A stretch of 64,000 nt of DNA from Priestia megaterium (GCF_009497655.1 NZ_CP023317.1:2633501-2697500), one strand, 5' to 3'; positions 43,868 through 52,595 are shown, numbered from the stretch's first letter. The notes: generated by a model from the sequence alone, not told the origin. Made by a program: numbers and translations.

Positions 43868-44749
43868 TTAATTTATATCACCTGCTTGATATCTAGCAGG
43901 TCCCCTAAATACTTCTCTAACATGCCACCCAAGAAAATCTTCACTCGGCTGATACGCCGGATGAATAGGATCTCTAAGCTTTTGCCCGTGAAACTTCATA
44001 AGCCATTCTTCAAATCCATTCGTCCCGTGCGCTTGAGTTGCCACTAACAGCTCATTATGATCTGAAAAAGTAAAAACTCCTCGATCAAATAATTTATGAT
44101 GCATTGAACATAACGCGATTCCGTTACTTTCAATATCTGGCCCTCCCGCTTGATGCCACTTAATATGAGCGGCCTCTACACCAACTAAATTATGTCCAAG
44201 ACGAACGTTAAACCCACAAACAGCGCAGCTATATCCGTAAGCTTGCAGAATTTTCTCTCGAAACTTTGGATCTCTTCTTCGCTTTAACTGTGTTTCAAAA
44301 TCCAAGCCTACGGCTCTTAATATATCTTCATGGATCGTATCCGGAAAATGTTCATTTAATAAAAATTGCGCGACGTCTTGAAGCAGCGTAGGATCATTTG
44401 CAAAAAGGTTATAAACATCCTGTCTAAAACCGCCTACTATATTTGTACTTAGTAAATATTTATCTGTAAAGCTACGCTTATCCACTGCTTCGCTTAGCTC
44501 CCATATTCCATCTCCTGTCAAACGAACAAAAGGATGCTCTGGATGGTAGGAACTCCGAGAAGGTCCAAACTCCATAAGCAGCTCTTTTAAAGGGATTTTC
44601 ACCTCCCTATACGGCAGGTGCATTCGTTGCTTGGCCTGTAGCTGACCTAGGGCATACAGTATCAACAATGGTTTGTGCGGAGCTCGTTGATCCCTTTTTT
44701 TCCAGATGTTTAAGTTCTTTATTTTTTGTAGTACTTCTTCTCTGTTCAT
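43868..44749 (-). CDS. Probable phosphorothioate-dependent restriction endonuclease (SBD-HNH, McrA type)
   Basis: 293 residues. The N-terminal half has KRDQRAPHKPLLILYALGQL and LMEFGPSRSSYHPEHPFVRL, the signature region of the sulfur-binding domain in ScoMcrA-like Type IV enzymes, as I recall it. The C-terminal HNH domain (about 170-245) has zinc pairs SCAVCGFN and ALCSMHHK, with GVEAAHIKWHQAGG (catalytic His) and ESNGIALCSMHHKLFDRG (Asn and His). Together these predict cleavage near DNA that carries backbone sulfur or similar modification. The prediction of specificity is inference. ATG at 44747-44749. Confidence 0.78.
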   Translation of the reverse strand: MNREEVLQKIKNLNIWKKRDQRAPHKPLLILYALGQLQAKQRMHLPYREVKIPLKELLMEFGPSRSSYHPEHPFVRLTGDGIWELSEAVDKRSFTDKYLLSTNIVGGFRQDVYNLFANDPTLLQDVAQFLLNEHFPDTIHEDILRAVGLDFETQLKRRRDPKFREKILQAYGYSCAVCGFNVRLGHNLVGVEAAHIKWHQAGGPDIESNGIALCSMHHKLFDRGVFTFSDHNELLVATQAHGTNGFEEWLMKFHGQKLRDPIHPAYQPSEDFLGWHVREVFRGPARYQAGDIN

Positions 44750-45032
44750 AAGCTTGCTTTAACTCCCATCTATAAAACTATTTAAAACCTTAGAGCTAAG
44801 ACCGTTTTTGAAAAAGTATTAATAAATGTAAGTATAATAGCTAATTCTATTATATGACAGCATTAGATGGGCCAGTGAACTTTATTTACAGACGCGTTTA
44901 CAAAACTCTACTTTAAGCTTTCTTACCCAAATTATTTTGTTCAAAGTATTCTTTTTTCATATCTTTTCTGCTTTTAAAACTTACTCGTCCTGTGCCTTTA
45001 ATACATACGTTATATTAATCCTCTCATAAAGA
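44750..45032. other. Intergenic stretch, no gene seen
   Basis: AT-rich interval upstream of the HNH gene. No open frame with a ribosome site on either strand. The promoter of the HNH gene must lie here, but I do not see a convincing -35/-10 pair. Confidence 0.5.
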
Positions 45033-45068
45033 AAAAAGCTCTCCAAGAAACATATAGGAGAGCTTTTA
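45033..45068 (-). terminator. Terminator of the repeat-rich membrane protein gene
   Basis: AAAAGCTCTCC (45034-45044) pairs with GGAGAGCTTTT (45057-45067) around a loop; T-run on the minus strand. Confidence 0.8.
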
Positions 45069-45085
45069 AAGGTTGCATACATTTT

Positions 45086-46432
45086 TTATCGTTGGGATTC
45101 TCTATATCCAGCTGCTTGTGCATCCGCTTCTGAACAAAACCAAACAATGTTATCTTGAGTTCTGTCATAATAAGCTCCGCCAGGTACGTGGTAAATTTTC
45201 GAGTTTTTGTTACCTTTGATTTGACCCGAACAAGACATATTAGACTGTTGATCATCACTCGGATCATTTTCAAATGGCTTATAATTTCCACTGCTGCTAG
45301 TAGAACTGCTTGTTGTAGCCTGTTGACTAGCTGCTTGTTGTTGAGCTTTACGCTCTGCTTCTTCTTTTGCCGCTTGCTCCTGAGCTTTTTGTTCTGCCTT
45401 TTCTTTTGCTGCTTGTTCTTCAGCTTTTTGTTTTGCTTCTTCTTTTGCTGCTTGCTCCTGAGCTTTTTGTTCTGCCTTTTCTTTTGCTGCTTGCTCTTCA
45501 GCTTTTTGTTTTGCTTCTTCTTTTGCCGCTTGCTCCTCAGCTTTTCGTTTTGCTTCTTCTTTTGCCGCTTGCTCCTCAGCTTTTTGTCTTTTCTCTTCTT
45601 TTACTGCTTTATCACTATCATTCTTTTCAACTTTTTGCTTGCTGCTATCAGCAACATCTTTTTTAGATGCAACAGTGACGCTGTTTTGCGAAGAACTTAC
45701 TTGAGTTGAAGCAGGAGTAGATGTTGATTCTTCATCACTAAAGATTCCAACAATAAATAAACAACTAAGAATTAAATATAGATAAGAAAATAATACACGT
45801 TTTCTTGTTTTGACTTTAAATTTAGGCAATACCCATTTTGGCTTTATTAATCCAACAAGGAAACCTATGATGCTTAGAAGGAAAAGGAATAAAGATAGTC
45901 CCGTAATAAAATTATGAGTAGATGCTGGTAACAAAGCATTTAAAATAAATAAAAGAATTAATGTATAAACAGTCGAAGCCATAAACATTTTCCAAGTTGT
46001 CTGTGAACGATATCCTAATACCTTAGTCCAGACAGGTCTTTTTACTACGTTAACTTCCATAGAAGAGTGGTTACGAATAACTTGCTCTACTTCCTTTCCT
46101 TTTACCTCTATTGTAATATCCCTATTTTCACCATGACCTACAAATGTAAATACTGATTTTGCAATGCTATGGTCAATTGTAACGCTAGAGAAATCAGCCC
46201 ATTCATACCGCTCAATTAACATTAAATTCTGTTCAGCGTTGTTGTTAAATTCATAAAAATTCATACCTTTATCGTCTACTGACGAGTAGCATAGATTTGA
46301 ACTTTTTTTCCTGTAATTAGCTTTTGATACTAGCAACAGCTTATTTTGACTATTTGTATAATCGTTCTCTATATAAGCTTTTGCAATTGCTTCATTGGAT
46401 TCTTTTTGGTTCTTATACCTTGTCTTAGACAT
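45086..46432 (-). CDS. Membrane protein with tandem coiled-coil repeats and C-terminal sunset-like domain
   Basis: 448 residues. About 1-145 is a soluble N-terminal domain with PH/GRAM-like beta content (QNKLLLVSKANYRKKS, RYEWADFSSVTIDHSIAKSVF). Three membrane segments follow at about 155-175 (TVYTLILLFILNALLP), 180-200 and 218-236. A Lys/Glu/Ala/Gln helix of about 12-residue repeats (KAEEQAAKEEAK type) spans roughly 275-375. The last 50 residues (SCSGQIKGNKNSKIYHVPGG, VWFCSEADAQAAGYRESQR) match what I know as the sunset domain of surface or nuclease-linked proteins. Ribosome site GAGGGAAAGGTCAAA. The function is unknown. Confidence 0.75.
   Translation of the reverse strand: MSKTRYKNQKESNEAIAKAYIENDYTNSQNKLLLVSKANYRKKSSNLCYSSVDDKGMNFYEFNNNAEQNLMLIERYEWADFSSVTIDHSIAKSVFTFVGHGENRDITIEVKGKEVEQVIRNHSSMEVNVVKRPVWTKVLGYRSQTTWKMFMASTVYTLILLFILNALLPASTHNFITGLSLFLFLLSIIGFLVGLIKPKWVLPKFKVKTRKRVLFSYLYLILSCLFIVGIFSDEESTSTPASTQVSSSQNSVTVASKKDVADSSKQKVEKNDSDKAVKEEKRQKAEEQAAKEEAKRKAEEQAAKEEAKQKAEEQAAKEKAEQKAQEQAAKEEAKQKAEEQAAKEKAEQKAQEQAAKEEAERKAQQQAASQQATTSSSTSSSGNYKPFENDPSDDQQSNMSCSGQIKGNKNSKIYHVPGGAYYDRTQDNIVWFCSEADAQAAGYRESQR
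45355..45595 (-). repeat. In-gene tandem repeat, 36-base period
   Basis: Roughly six to seven copies of a 36-base unit (on the plus strand TTCTTTTGCNGCTTGCTC then CTCAGCTTTTTG...) inside the membrane protein gene, with a 72-base higher-order pattern where AEEQAAKEK alternates with AQEQAAKEE. It is likely to vary in copy number by slippage. Confidence 0.8.
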
Positions 46433-46650
46433 TTTGACCTTTCCCTCACTCTTTCTTGATTCCTTACACTAATAATAGGTAAGTTAGTGTGAACCTACTA
46501 ATACTCGATTCATATGCAACTAATCTATCTTACAATAAAATGTTGTATAAACGGGCACTATATTTCCTTTAATTTCTTTAAAAGGGCTATTTTAGATTTG
46601 GCCTGCACTTATAAAGGGAGCGAAAAGATTAAAAGAAGGAACGAAATGTT
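46433..46650. other. Intergenic stretch, no gene seen
   Basis: Upstream of the repeat-rich membrane protein gene. Contains AGGTAAGTTAGTGTGAACCT-type imperfect symmetry near 46480-46500 but no supported coding region. Confidence 0.4.
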
Positions 46651-46713
46651 ATGAGTATAATATTTTCAGCTTCATCTCCATTTTCATACTCTTTCTTGTT
46701 CTTATTTTTGTAA
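46651..46713 (+). CDS. Possible 20-residue hydrophobic peptide, perhaps a decayed YjcZ-like gene
   Basis: GAAGGAACGAAATGTT precedes ATG at 46651, and the frame reads MSIIFSASSPFSYSFLFLFL then stops. The overlapping frame continues with IFILFLVLIFVIKQGNVPY, giving a longer membrane helix, so a frameshifted small membrane protein is possible. A strong terminator follows (46757-46787) with no other gene that could use it on the plus strand, which argues for some transcript here. Confidence 0.3.
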   Translation: MSIIFSASSPFSYSFLFLFL

Positions 46714-46756
46714 TTAAGCAAGGAAATGTTCCTTATTAACAACATCTACTCAAATA

Positions 46757-46787
46757 AAACCATCGGCTAAGATTTAGCCGATGGTTT
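46757..46787. terminator. Perfect hairpin, orphan terminator
   Basis: AAACCATCGGCTAA and TTAGCCGATGGTTT form a perfect 14-base stem with a 3-base loop. It lies before the patatin gene and after the possible tiny ORF at 46651. Confidence 0.75.
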
Positions 46788-46941
46788 GGTTCGTTAGAGT
46801 CTTTATTTATTTCTAAGAATGTTCATCTGCATAACCTGGCTTCTAAAGGAGGGGTAAAAGAGATACTCATACCTCTGCAACACATCAAATAAACATATAC
46901 AGAATGATACCTCTGATGGGATTCGAAAGGAGAAATCACCT

Positions 46942-47898
46942 TTGACAAAATATCGGATTATGACCTTTGATGGAGGCGGCACTTTAGGTGCTTTAAGTTT
47001 ACAACTTTTGAATAGATTGGCTTATCAAAACCCTAAGTTAATTAGTGAAACCAATGTTTTTTCAGGAAATTCGATTGGTTCATTTACTGCTCTTGCGTTA
47101 GCAAGCGGAAGATCACCAGAAGAAACGTTTGATTTTTTTAAAGATCAAATCTTACCGGCATTCAGCGTTTCCCGACCGGGCGGACCTGTTTTTAACCAAC
47201 AAGTACCCTATTCTGGTTTTATTAAAGCCATACGAACATTTTTCCCCCGAGACCTTCGCCTTAGAGACTTAAAGAAACGAATTGTTGTGCCATCCTTTCA
47301 CTTATTTTCACCGGAGCTGAATCGTTGGAATCCTGTGTTATTTCATAATTTTCCTGGTTCTCCCTATCTTAATGAAAAAGCAAGTGACGTAATACTTAGG
47401 AGCAGCGCTGCACCTGCAACGCAAAGAGCTTATCAAAACTATGTGGATGGGTATACAGTAGCAACTAACACCAGTACAGCTAGTATCGCGTTTGCAGTCG
47501 GAAAAGCAAAGCAGCCGTTAGATCAAATTGCCGTATTATCTATTGGAACAGGTGAACAGCCAACTCAATTAAGAAGAGATACAAAGGGATGGGGAATGGT
47601 GAGTGCCGATAACATACGCCCCGAAGATATAGAGGACCTTCCGCCGAATTGGGGGGTGCTTTTAGACCGATCTCCAAATGAACCGTTGCTGCCGTTTCTT
47701 CAGATTATCTCTGGTGGATCGAGCTACTATGAATCAATGGTTAGCTCTGAACTTTTAGGCGATCAGTTTTTCAGGTTGAATCCACGGATTCCTAATTTCT
47801 CTAAAACAGATCCTTCGGTGGTGCCCGCTCTTATTTCAATTGCTAATAAAACAAATTTACGGCCTGCATTTCATTTCATTGAAAAAAACTGGAATTAA
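46942..47898 (+). CDS. Patatin-like phospholipase
   Basis: 318 residues from a TTG at 46942, with AAAGGAGAAATCACC upstream. Patatin fold: oxyanion loop MTFDGGGTLGALSL at 7-20, nucleophile elbow VFSGNSIGSFTALAL (Gly-x-Ser-x-Gly), and the Asp of the catalytic dyad in YVDGYTVATNTS near 172. AVLSIGTGEQPTQL follows. Expected to be a lipid acyl hydrolase in the cytoplasm; no signal peptide. Patatins also serve as effectors in anti-phage (CBASS) systems, but no cyclase partner is adjacent, so a housekeeping lipase is equally likely. Confidence 0.88.
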   Translation: MTKYRIMTFDGGGTLGALSLQLLNRLAYQNPKLISETNVFSGNSIGSFTALALASGRSPEETFDFFKDQILPAFSVSRPGGPVFNQQVPYSGFIKAIRTFFPRDLRLRDLKKRIVVPSFHLFSPELNRWNPVLFHNFPGSPYLNEKASDVILRSSAAPATQRAYQNYVDGYTVATNTSTASIAFAVGKAKQPLDQIAVLSIGTGEQPTQLRRDTKGWGMVSADNIRPEDIEDLPPNWGVLLDRSPNEPLLPFLQIISGGSSYYESMVSSELLGDQFFRLNPRIPNFSKTDPSVVPALISIANKTNLRPAFHFIEKNWN

Positions 47899-48019
47899 TA
47901 TGACTGTACTTTAGACTAATTTCTTGCTTCTATATGGAAAGATTTAAAAGTTTATATAACAAGATATCCACGCTGGCAGCGTAGAAATCACCCTAACCTC
48001 AATCACACCACCCAACCAC

Positions 48020-48056
48020 AACAACCGCTAGCCCCCAAAAGGAACTAGCGGTTGTT
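48020..48056. terminator. Two-way terminator between patatin and TcaA-like genes
   Basis: AACAACCGCTAG (48020-48031) pairs perfectly with CTAGCGGTTGTT (48045-48056) around a 13-base loop, between converging genes. T-runs are weak. Confidence 0.7.
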
Positions 48057-48076
48057 CATAATCTCTCAGAAACCGT

Positions 48077-49789
48077 TCACTCTTCCACCGGCTTCTGTTC
48101 ATCTGTTAGTGTATCAATTTTAGTAATTTGAAGTTTGTCTTTGCCAGCAGCTTTCACATGATAAATTCGTTCTTTTTTAAACTGCGTGCTTGCATCATAT
48201 GAGTCGGTGAACGTGTACACTTCGTTTGTATAAATGTCGTAGGTTCCGTCATCATGTGACTCTGTTTTTGTCACAAGAAACTGATCGTTAGCAAACGATA
48301 CGTTTTTGCCGGCAAGTGATGTGATATAGCTTTTTAACTGTTTATACACTGGCTGATTCGAGTCAATATAAGGCGCCATCCCACTAAAGTCTCCACTGTT
48401 TAAACTTGAAAAGTAAGCAGCTTTATAGGAGATAAAAAAGTTTTCAAGATCCGTTTTACTTACAGCAGCTGGTTTAGTCTGTTCATTTTTTAACGACGTC
48501 GTGCTGGTCGTTTCTTTTATATCTGAGCTTGTTTCTGCCGTTTGATTGTCACGATTCATATATACAATCGTCAGTAACAAGACAAGGACGATAGCTCCTC
48601 CTATTAAAATAGGAAAAGTGCGCCGTGATGATTGCTGCTTTTTGAGCACGGGAAAGTCTGCGTAGGATGGCAGTGTAACAGGTTCTATATCTACCTTTAA
48701 CCGAGCTAACGGCTTTGGCATCTCCGTGCTTTTTATACTATTAAGCGGCTGAAGTGCTAAAAATTCTTCGTAGGTAACAATAAACTCGTTTACTGCTATT
48801 CCTTTATACATGCCGTAAATTCGGTTCCACAGTTCTCGACATCGAGTAGCCTTTATATCTTCACTCAGTTCGTTAAAAAATGGTCGTGATTTTTTAATAA
48901 AAGCCGCTAACCACGTTTGATGAGCGTCGACTTTGTGGACTGCATGTAGGTCGGTAAGTGATTGCTTTAACTTGGCATGTTCATTTGCATCGTTTTGGCT
49001 AATCACTTCCATACTGCGTTCCGTTTCTTTCAGCACGGTAGAAAGACTTCCGCTCATTTTTTCTTGTAGCGCATCAAACTGACTGCGAACATCCGGCCAG
49101 TGCAGTTCGAGTAACTGTTTTTGTGCAGTCGTGGCTTTTCGAATGCTTTCATTTAGCTCATGCTGCTTTGTGCGAAAGGCGGTCGTTTTTTGTTTGGTCA
49201 CTACTTTATTTTTGCTTAGCTGATGCCATTCTTGCTTTAAACTCTTGTCTTCTTCGAGTACTGTGGCTGTCGCTTGTTTTACATGTTCATGCTTTTTTTG
49301 AAAGTCAACGAACGCTGACAAATACGTATTCCAGTTTTCCTTCATTTCTTTTAACGATGACGTGTTAGCATGTTTTTCTGTTAGTTGAAAAAAGTCATTT
49401 CTAAACGCCACCATATCCGCTTCGGAAGAAAGTTCTTTTCCGAAAAGCTCTGTAACACTTCTATGTATGCTTGTTAACTGTTCAATCTGTCTCATATTGC
49501 TTTGACGCTTGTTTATGTACTCCGGATAGTCGCTTGAAAGAAACGTCACCATTGTATATTCACTGTTGTTCATATTGTACTCTGTCCGTTCTTTTTCCAG
49601 TTCGTCATACAGTTTCTGCAGTTGACGTTCTACTATGGAGAGAAATTTTTCTTTATCCATCCCGTCTACTTCTTCTTTTAGCATGTTTAAAGATTCCTTT
49701 TCTCCAATAAGAGATTCCTTTTCTTTATATAGCTGTATCCACCTTTCTAGTAAATGTGCTGCTGATTCATTCCAGTGGCTTGTATTCAT
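48077..49789 (-). CDS. Single-pass membrane protein, long cytoplasmic coiled coil and TcaA/NTF2-like outer domain
   Basis: 570 residues from the ATG at 49787-49789 (AGGTGAAGC upstream; the GTG four codons earlier lacks a site). Residues 1 to about 385 are almost wholly helical and charged (EKESLIGEKESLNMLKEEVD, KLKQSLTDLHAVHKVD), predicted coiled coil. One membrane segment FPILIGGAIVLVLLLTIVYM at about 395-415. After a Ser/Thr linker the C-terminal 115 residues (DLENFFISYKAAYFSSLNSG, YIDSNQPVYKQLKSYI) look like the NTF2-like domain of TcaA and related wall-antibiotic response proteins. The role is unknown. Confidence 0.72.
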   Translation of the reverse strand: MNTSHWNESAAHLLERWIQLYKEKESLIGEKESLNMLKEEVDGMDKEKFLSIVERQLQKLYDELEKERTEYNMNNSEYTMVTFLSSDYPEYINKRQSNMRQIEQLTSIHRSVTELFGKELSSEADMVAFRNDFFQLTEKHANTSSLKEMKENWNTYLSAFVDFQKKHEHVKQATATVLEEDKSLKQEWHQLSKNKVVTKQKTTAFRTKQHELNESIRKATTAQKQLLELHWPDVRSQFDALQEKMSGSLSTVLKETERSMEVISQNDANEHAKLKQSLTDLHAVHKVDAHQTWLAAFIKKSRPFFNELSEDIKATRCRELWNRIYGMYKGIAVNEFIVTYEEFLALQPLNSIKSTEMPKPLARLKVDIEPVTLPSYADFPVLKKQQSSRRTFPILIGGAIVLVLLLTIVYMNRDNQTAETSSDIKETTSTTSLKNEQTKPAAVSKTDLENFFISYKAAYFSSLNSGDFSGMAPYIDSNQPVYKQLKSYITSLAGKNVSFANDQFLVTKTESHDDGTYDIYTNEVYTFTDSYDASTQFKKERIYHVKAAGKDKLQITKIDTLTDEQKPVEE

Positions 49790-49868
49790 CGTTTGCTTCA
49801 CCTGTTGTTTTTATTTTTATCCTTTCTTAACTATACAGGAATTGAACAGAAATTCTATTACAGTTTTA

Positions 49869-50777
49869 TTACTCTTGAAAAATCAGCTTCAAGCTTTCTA
49901 GAGCCGCTTCTAACGTTTGTTTATCTCCTTGATCGTAGCTATGTGCCACAAGCACTACGGTTGTAAATACGGCTTTCCATTTTGCAAGCCTGTGCGTTTC
50001 TTCATCTACTTCTCCGTATTCTTTGAAAAAACGAGCTCTTCCTTTAGATGGTAAGAAGCTATAGGCAATCGCTAGGTCAACTGCCGGATGACCAATATGA
50101 ACATCCCCCCAGTCAATAATGCCTGAAACCATATTGTTTTGATCAACAATCATGTTCTTAATATGAAGATCTCCGTGAACTAGTACATGTTTTTCTTGAT
50201 ACTTAATTTCTTGTATGTCATTTACATAGTCTTCAAGAATCTCTTGTTTTGAATAAAGATTACGCTCTTTCATTTGCTTGACATACTTCTCTAGCGCAGG
50301 CTTTCGCTTCATCATATCAAGCCGATTTAGCTCATCAAACGGCACGCCAAGCTCTTGCGCTTTTAGATGAGGATAGTGATGTAGCGCACGAAGAAACCTT
50401 GCTAATACAGAAGCCGATTGTACACGCTCTTCTTCTGTTAATCTTGCAGGCGGAGTTCCTTGCACGTAGTGATAGCCCGTAAACGGCCAAGGATAGCCTG
50501 CATTCGGCTTACCGAAAAAAATGGGCTCTGCAATCGATAGAGGCAGCTGAGAAGCAAGACTTGGTAAAAGCTGATTTTCTGTTTTTAATAGTCTCACTGC
50601 GAGTTCTCTTCTTGGAAACCGAAACACAAAGCGGTCGTTTACTTGATAAACCGTATTGTCAAAGCCGTAGCCAAGCAGCGAAATTGTAGCGGGCGCAAGT
50701 TCTGGAAACTGCGTCTCGATTAGCGTTTTGGCAAGCGCTGATGATACGATTTGTTCTGCATCCCATGCATTTGGCAC
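49869..50777 (-). CDS. Aminoglycoside/macrolide phosphotransferase-family kinase
   Basis: 302 residues from the GTG at 50775-50777 (AAAGGTG upstream; a GTG three codons earlier is possible). Protein-kinase-like APH fold: LLGYGFDNTVYQVNDRFVFRFPRR (nucleotide loop and Lys-equivalent), catalytic VLVHGDLHIKNMIVD (HGD-x-x-x-x-N) and SGIIDWGDVHIGHPAVDLA (metal Asp). Similar chromosomal APH-like proteins often phosphorylate macrolides or metabolites, and resistance is not assured. It is on the same strand as 48077-49789 and 80 bases upstream. Confidence 0.82.
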   Translation of the reverse strand: MPNAWDAEQIVSSALAKTLIETQFPELAPATISLLGYGFDNTVYQVNDRFVFRFPRRELAVRLLKTENQLLPSLASQLPLSIAEPIFFGKPNAGYPWPFTGYHYVQGTPPARLTEEERVQSASVLARFLRALHHYPHLKAQELGVPFDELNRLDMMKRKPALEKYVKQMKERNLYSKQEILEDYVNDIQEIKYQEKHVLVHGDLHIKNMIVDQNNMVSGIIDWGDVHIGHPAVDLAIAYSFLPSKGRARFFKEYGEVDEETHRLAKWKAVFTTVVLVAHSYDQGDKQTLEAALESLKLIFQE

Positions 50778-50847
50778 TGTGATCACCTTTCTTTAACGTT
50801 TAGTTTGTATGTTATGTAAAAGTATATTATAAATGATTTTGACCATA

Positions 50848-50877
50848 AAAACCCTCTGACGCAAAGCCAGAGGGTTT
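50848..50877. terminator. Intrinsic terminator
   Basis: AAACCCTCTG (50848-50857) pairs with CAGAGGGTTT (50868-50877) around a 10-base loop. It lies between the APH-like gene promoter region and the end of the 50959-51477 gene, most likely ending the latter. Confidence 0.8.
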
Positions 50878-50958
50878 CAGTAAATATATAAATAAGATAG
50901 GATGCCTTAGAACGGCACACTACGCCTCTAAGTTAGTAGCCTACGGTACGTTTACTAC

Positions 50959-51477
50959 TTAATACGTACACCAAAATACCTTATCGGCTGTTTCTTCAAC
51001 ATGCTCCATCTTAATAAAGTTCAATAAAAGATCCGTTTGGTCATTTCCTGTATACTCATCTTGATCAACATTATAAAATTGAATAAGCTCGACCTTGTAC
51101 ATACCGTTTTTAATATCAATTCTATACTTAGAACAGTTTTGATCAGGCACAGACTGATCTTCAAACTGGGCGGCCATCGTAAGGCAGTCATAATCTACGA
51201 GATAAAGCTGATGATTGGTTACATTTATATAACCTGTTGCTTTTCTAAAGTATGTACCTATATCCGACTCTGTTCCAATCTTCACTTCTACGTTCCAGGA
51301 GTGTTCAATTCCTTCTTCTGTCATTTGACATACTAGGATATTTCTCTTTTTCATTTCACTGCCAAAATGGTTCAAAAGCTGATCTAGCTCCCAATCCTCA
51401 TCGACAAATGATTGATATTCTTTTGCATTGGCCACTCCGATAAAATTGGTATCGCCAAAATCCATAGAAAATTTCAT
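50959..51477 (-). CDS. Hypothetical 172-residue protein
   Basis: ATG at 51475-51477 with AGAGGAGATAAA upstream. The protein begins MKFSMDFGDTNFIGVANAKE and is acidic and beta-rich (ITHSWNVEVKIGTESDIGTY-like strands, ATGYINVTNHQLYLVDYDCL, IDIKNGMYKVELIQFYN), ending KVFWCTY. The mixed strand pattern is reminiscent of immunity or inhibitor proteins, but I do not recognise a family. It lies 39 bases after the ADP-ribosylglycohydrolase gene, so they are probably cotranscribed. Confidence 0.7.
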   Translation of the reverse strand: MKFSMDFGDTNFIGVANAKEYQSFVDEDWELDQLLNHFGSEMKKRNILVCQMTEEGIEHSWNVEVKIGTESDIGTYFRKATGYINVTNHQLYLVDYDCLTMAAQFEDQSVPDQNCSKYRIDIKNGMYKVELIQFYNVDQDEYTGNDQTDLLLNFIKMEHVEETADKVFWCTY

Positions 51478-51516
51478 TTTATCTCCTCTGCTCTTTAAAG
51501 TAATTTTTATTATCCA

Positions 51517-52446
51517 TTAACATATATCCGCAAACTTCTTACACGCTTTCTCTAACTCTTCTTTTTTAGCAAGCTGACAAATCCACTCTTTAGGAATGCC
51601 ATCCAGCTCATAATATACTCCTGCCATAGTACCCGTAATAAAGCCTATTGTGTCCGTGTCTTCTCCTAAATTCACAGCAGTAAGTACAGCTTCTTCGTAG
51701 TCATCACTTTGCAGAAAAGACCAAAGCGATGCTTCTAGCGAGCTGACGACGTATCCGGTTGACCCGATTTCATTTCTCGCTGCGTTCGGCAAGCTTAGGT
51801 TTAACACTCGTTCATACGCAGAAAACTCTGCTTCATACTCCGTACCTGTTAACTGCTTTTGACAGAGATTTACCGCGTTTTCATATGCTTCAAAAGGCTC
51901 GTTGCCGTCAAGAAGACGAATAAGCAGCTCCACGTATATAATGCAACCAAGCGTAGAGCGCACATGGCGGTGCGTGACGTGAGCAATTCTTTCTATTTCT
52001 TCTTTTCTTTTTGTAAAGCTAGGTTCATCACATAGTGTAAACGCAAGCGGAGCAATACGCATAAGCGCTCCGTTTCCGTTGTCATACTCACCTTTTCCTC
52101 CCCACTCTTCTTTAGGAAGCCCGCTTTTATAGCGGCGAATCGCTTCGCTTGTTGCGATGCCAATATCAAACATTTCTCCGTACGGCGTCCAGTAGCCATT
52201 CGACCAATAGTTCGCAAACTTTTGCATCAAATCATATTCATCTTGTTTGTCTATTAAATTATCAATCAAGCACATCGTTAAAGACGTATCATCGGACCAC
52301 GTTCCTTTAGGCTGGTTGTATGTACCGTAGCCGGTCATAGTTGTAATTCGAAATGAATCGCGCTTTTTAAACTCAACTGGAACGCCTAAAGCGTCTCCGA
52401 CAGCTCCTCCTAGAATCGTAGAAAGGACTTTTTTATGTAGCGTCAT
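51517..52446 (-). CDS. ADP-ribosylglycohydrolase family protein (DraG-like)
   Basis: 309 residues. AIGDALGVP-type start (GAVGDALGVPVEFKKRD), metal-binding GTWSDDTSLTMCLIDNL near 50-65, NGALMRIAPLAF, and the C-terminal metal site VNLGEDTDTIGFITGTMAGV. All Mg2+ ligands of DraG/ARH are present, so the enzyme should remove ADP-ribose from proteins or from small targets. AAGGAGTTGATCAC precedes ATG. Its partner transferase is not in the window. A 172-residue unknown gene follows it. Confidence 0.9.
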   Translation of the reverse strand: MTLHKKVLSTILGGAVGDALGVPVEFKKRDSFRITTMTGYGTYNQPKGTWSDDTSLTMCLIDNLIDKQDEYDLMQKFANYWSNGYWTPYGEMFDIGIATSEAIRRYKSGLPKEEWGGKGEYDNGNGALMRIAPLAFTLCDEPSFTKRKEEIERIAHVTHRHVRSTLGCIIYVELLIRLLDGNEPFEAYENAVNLCQKQLTGTEYEAEFSAYERVLNLSLPNAARNEIGSTGYVVSSLEASLWSFLQSDDYEEAVLTAVNLGEDTDTIGFITGTMAGVYYELDGIPKEWICQLAKKEELEKACKKFADIC

Positions 52447-52595
52447 GTGATCAACTCCTTTCTATTATTGTAATTGTTTGATTTTGGAATTTGCAAGAGA
52501 TCTCTTGCCTAGACGTTTTTTCTTCTTTTTACAAAGGAATTTACAAGCCTTAATCTAATTTAGTAAGAGGTAAAAAAACATGTGAGGTGTGGTAG

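Noticed and set aside
45355-45595. Regularly spaced 36-base repeats that could suggest a CRISPR array
   Set aside because: Units are directly adjacent without unique spacers and are in-frame coding sequence. No cas genes nearby.
45155-45709. Long plus-strand frame of Leu/Phe/Cys-rich repeats opposite the repeat-rich membrane protein
   Set aside because: It is the antisense of the Lys/Glu/Ala/Gln repeat, with no ribosome site and implausible composition.
46942-47898. Patatin as the effector of a CBASS anti-phage system
   Set aside because: No nucleotidyltransferase (cyclase) or accessory gene is next to it.
49869-50777. A dedicated antibiotic resistance gene
   Set aside because: APH-like kinases are common chromosomal genes in Bacillus. 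No mobile element flanks it, so resistance is not supported.
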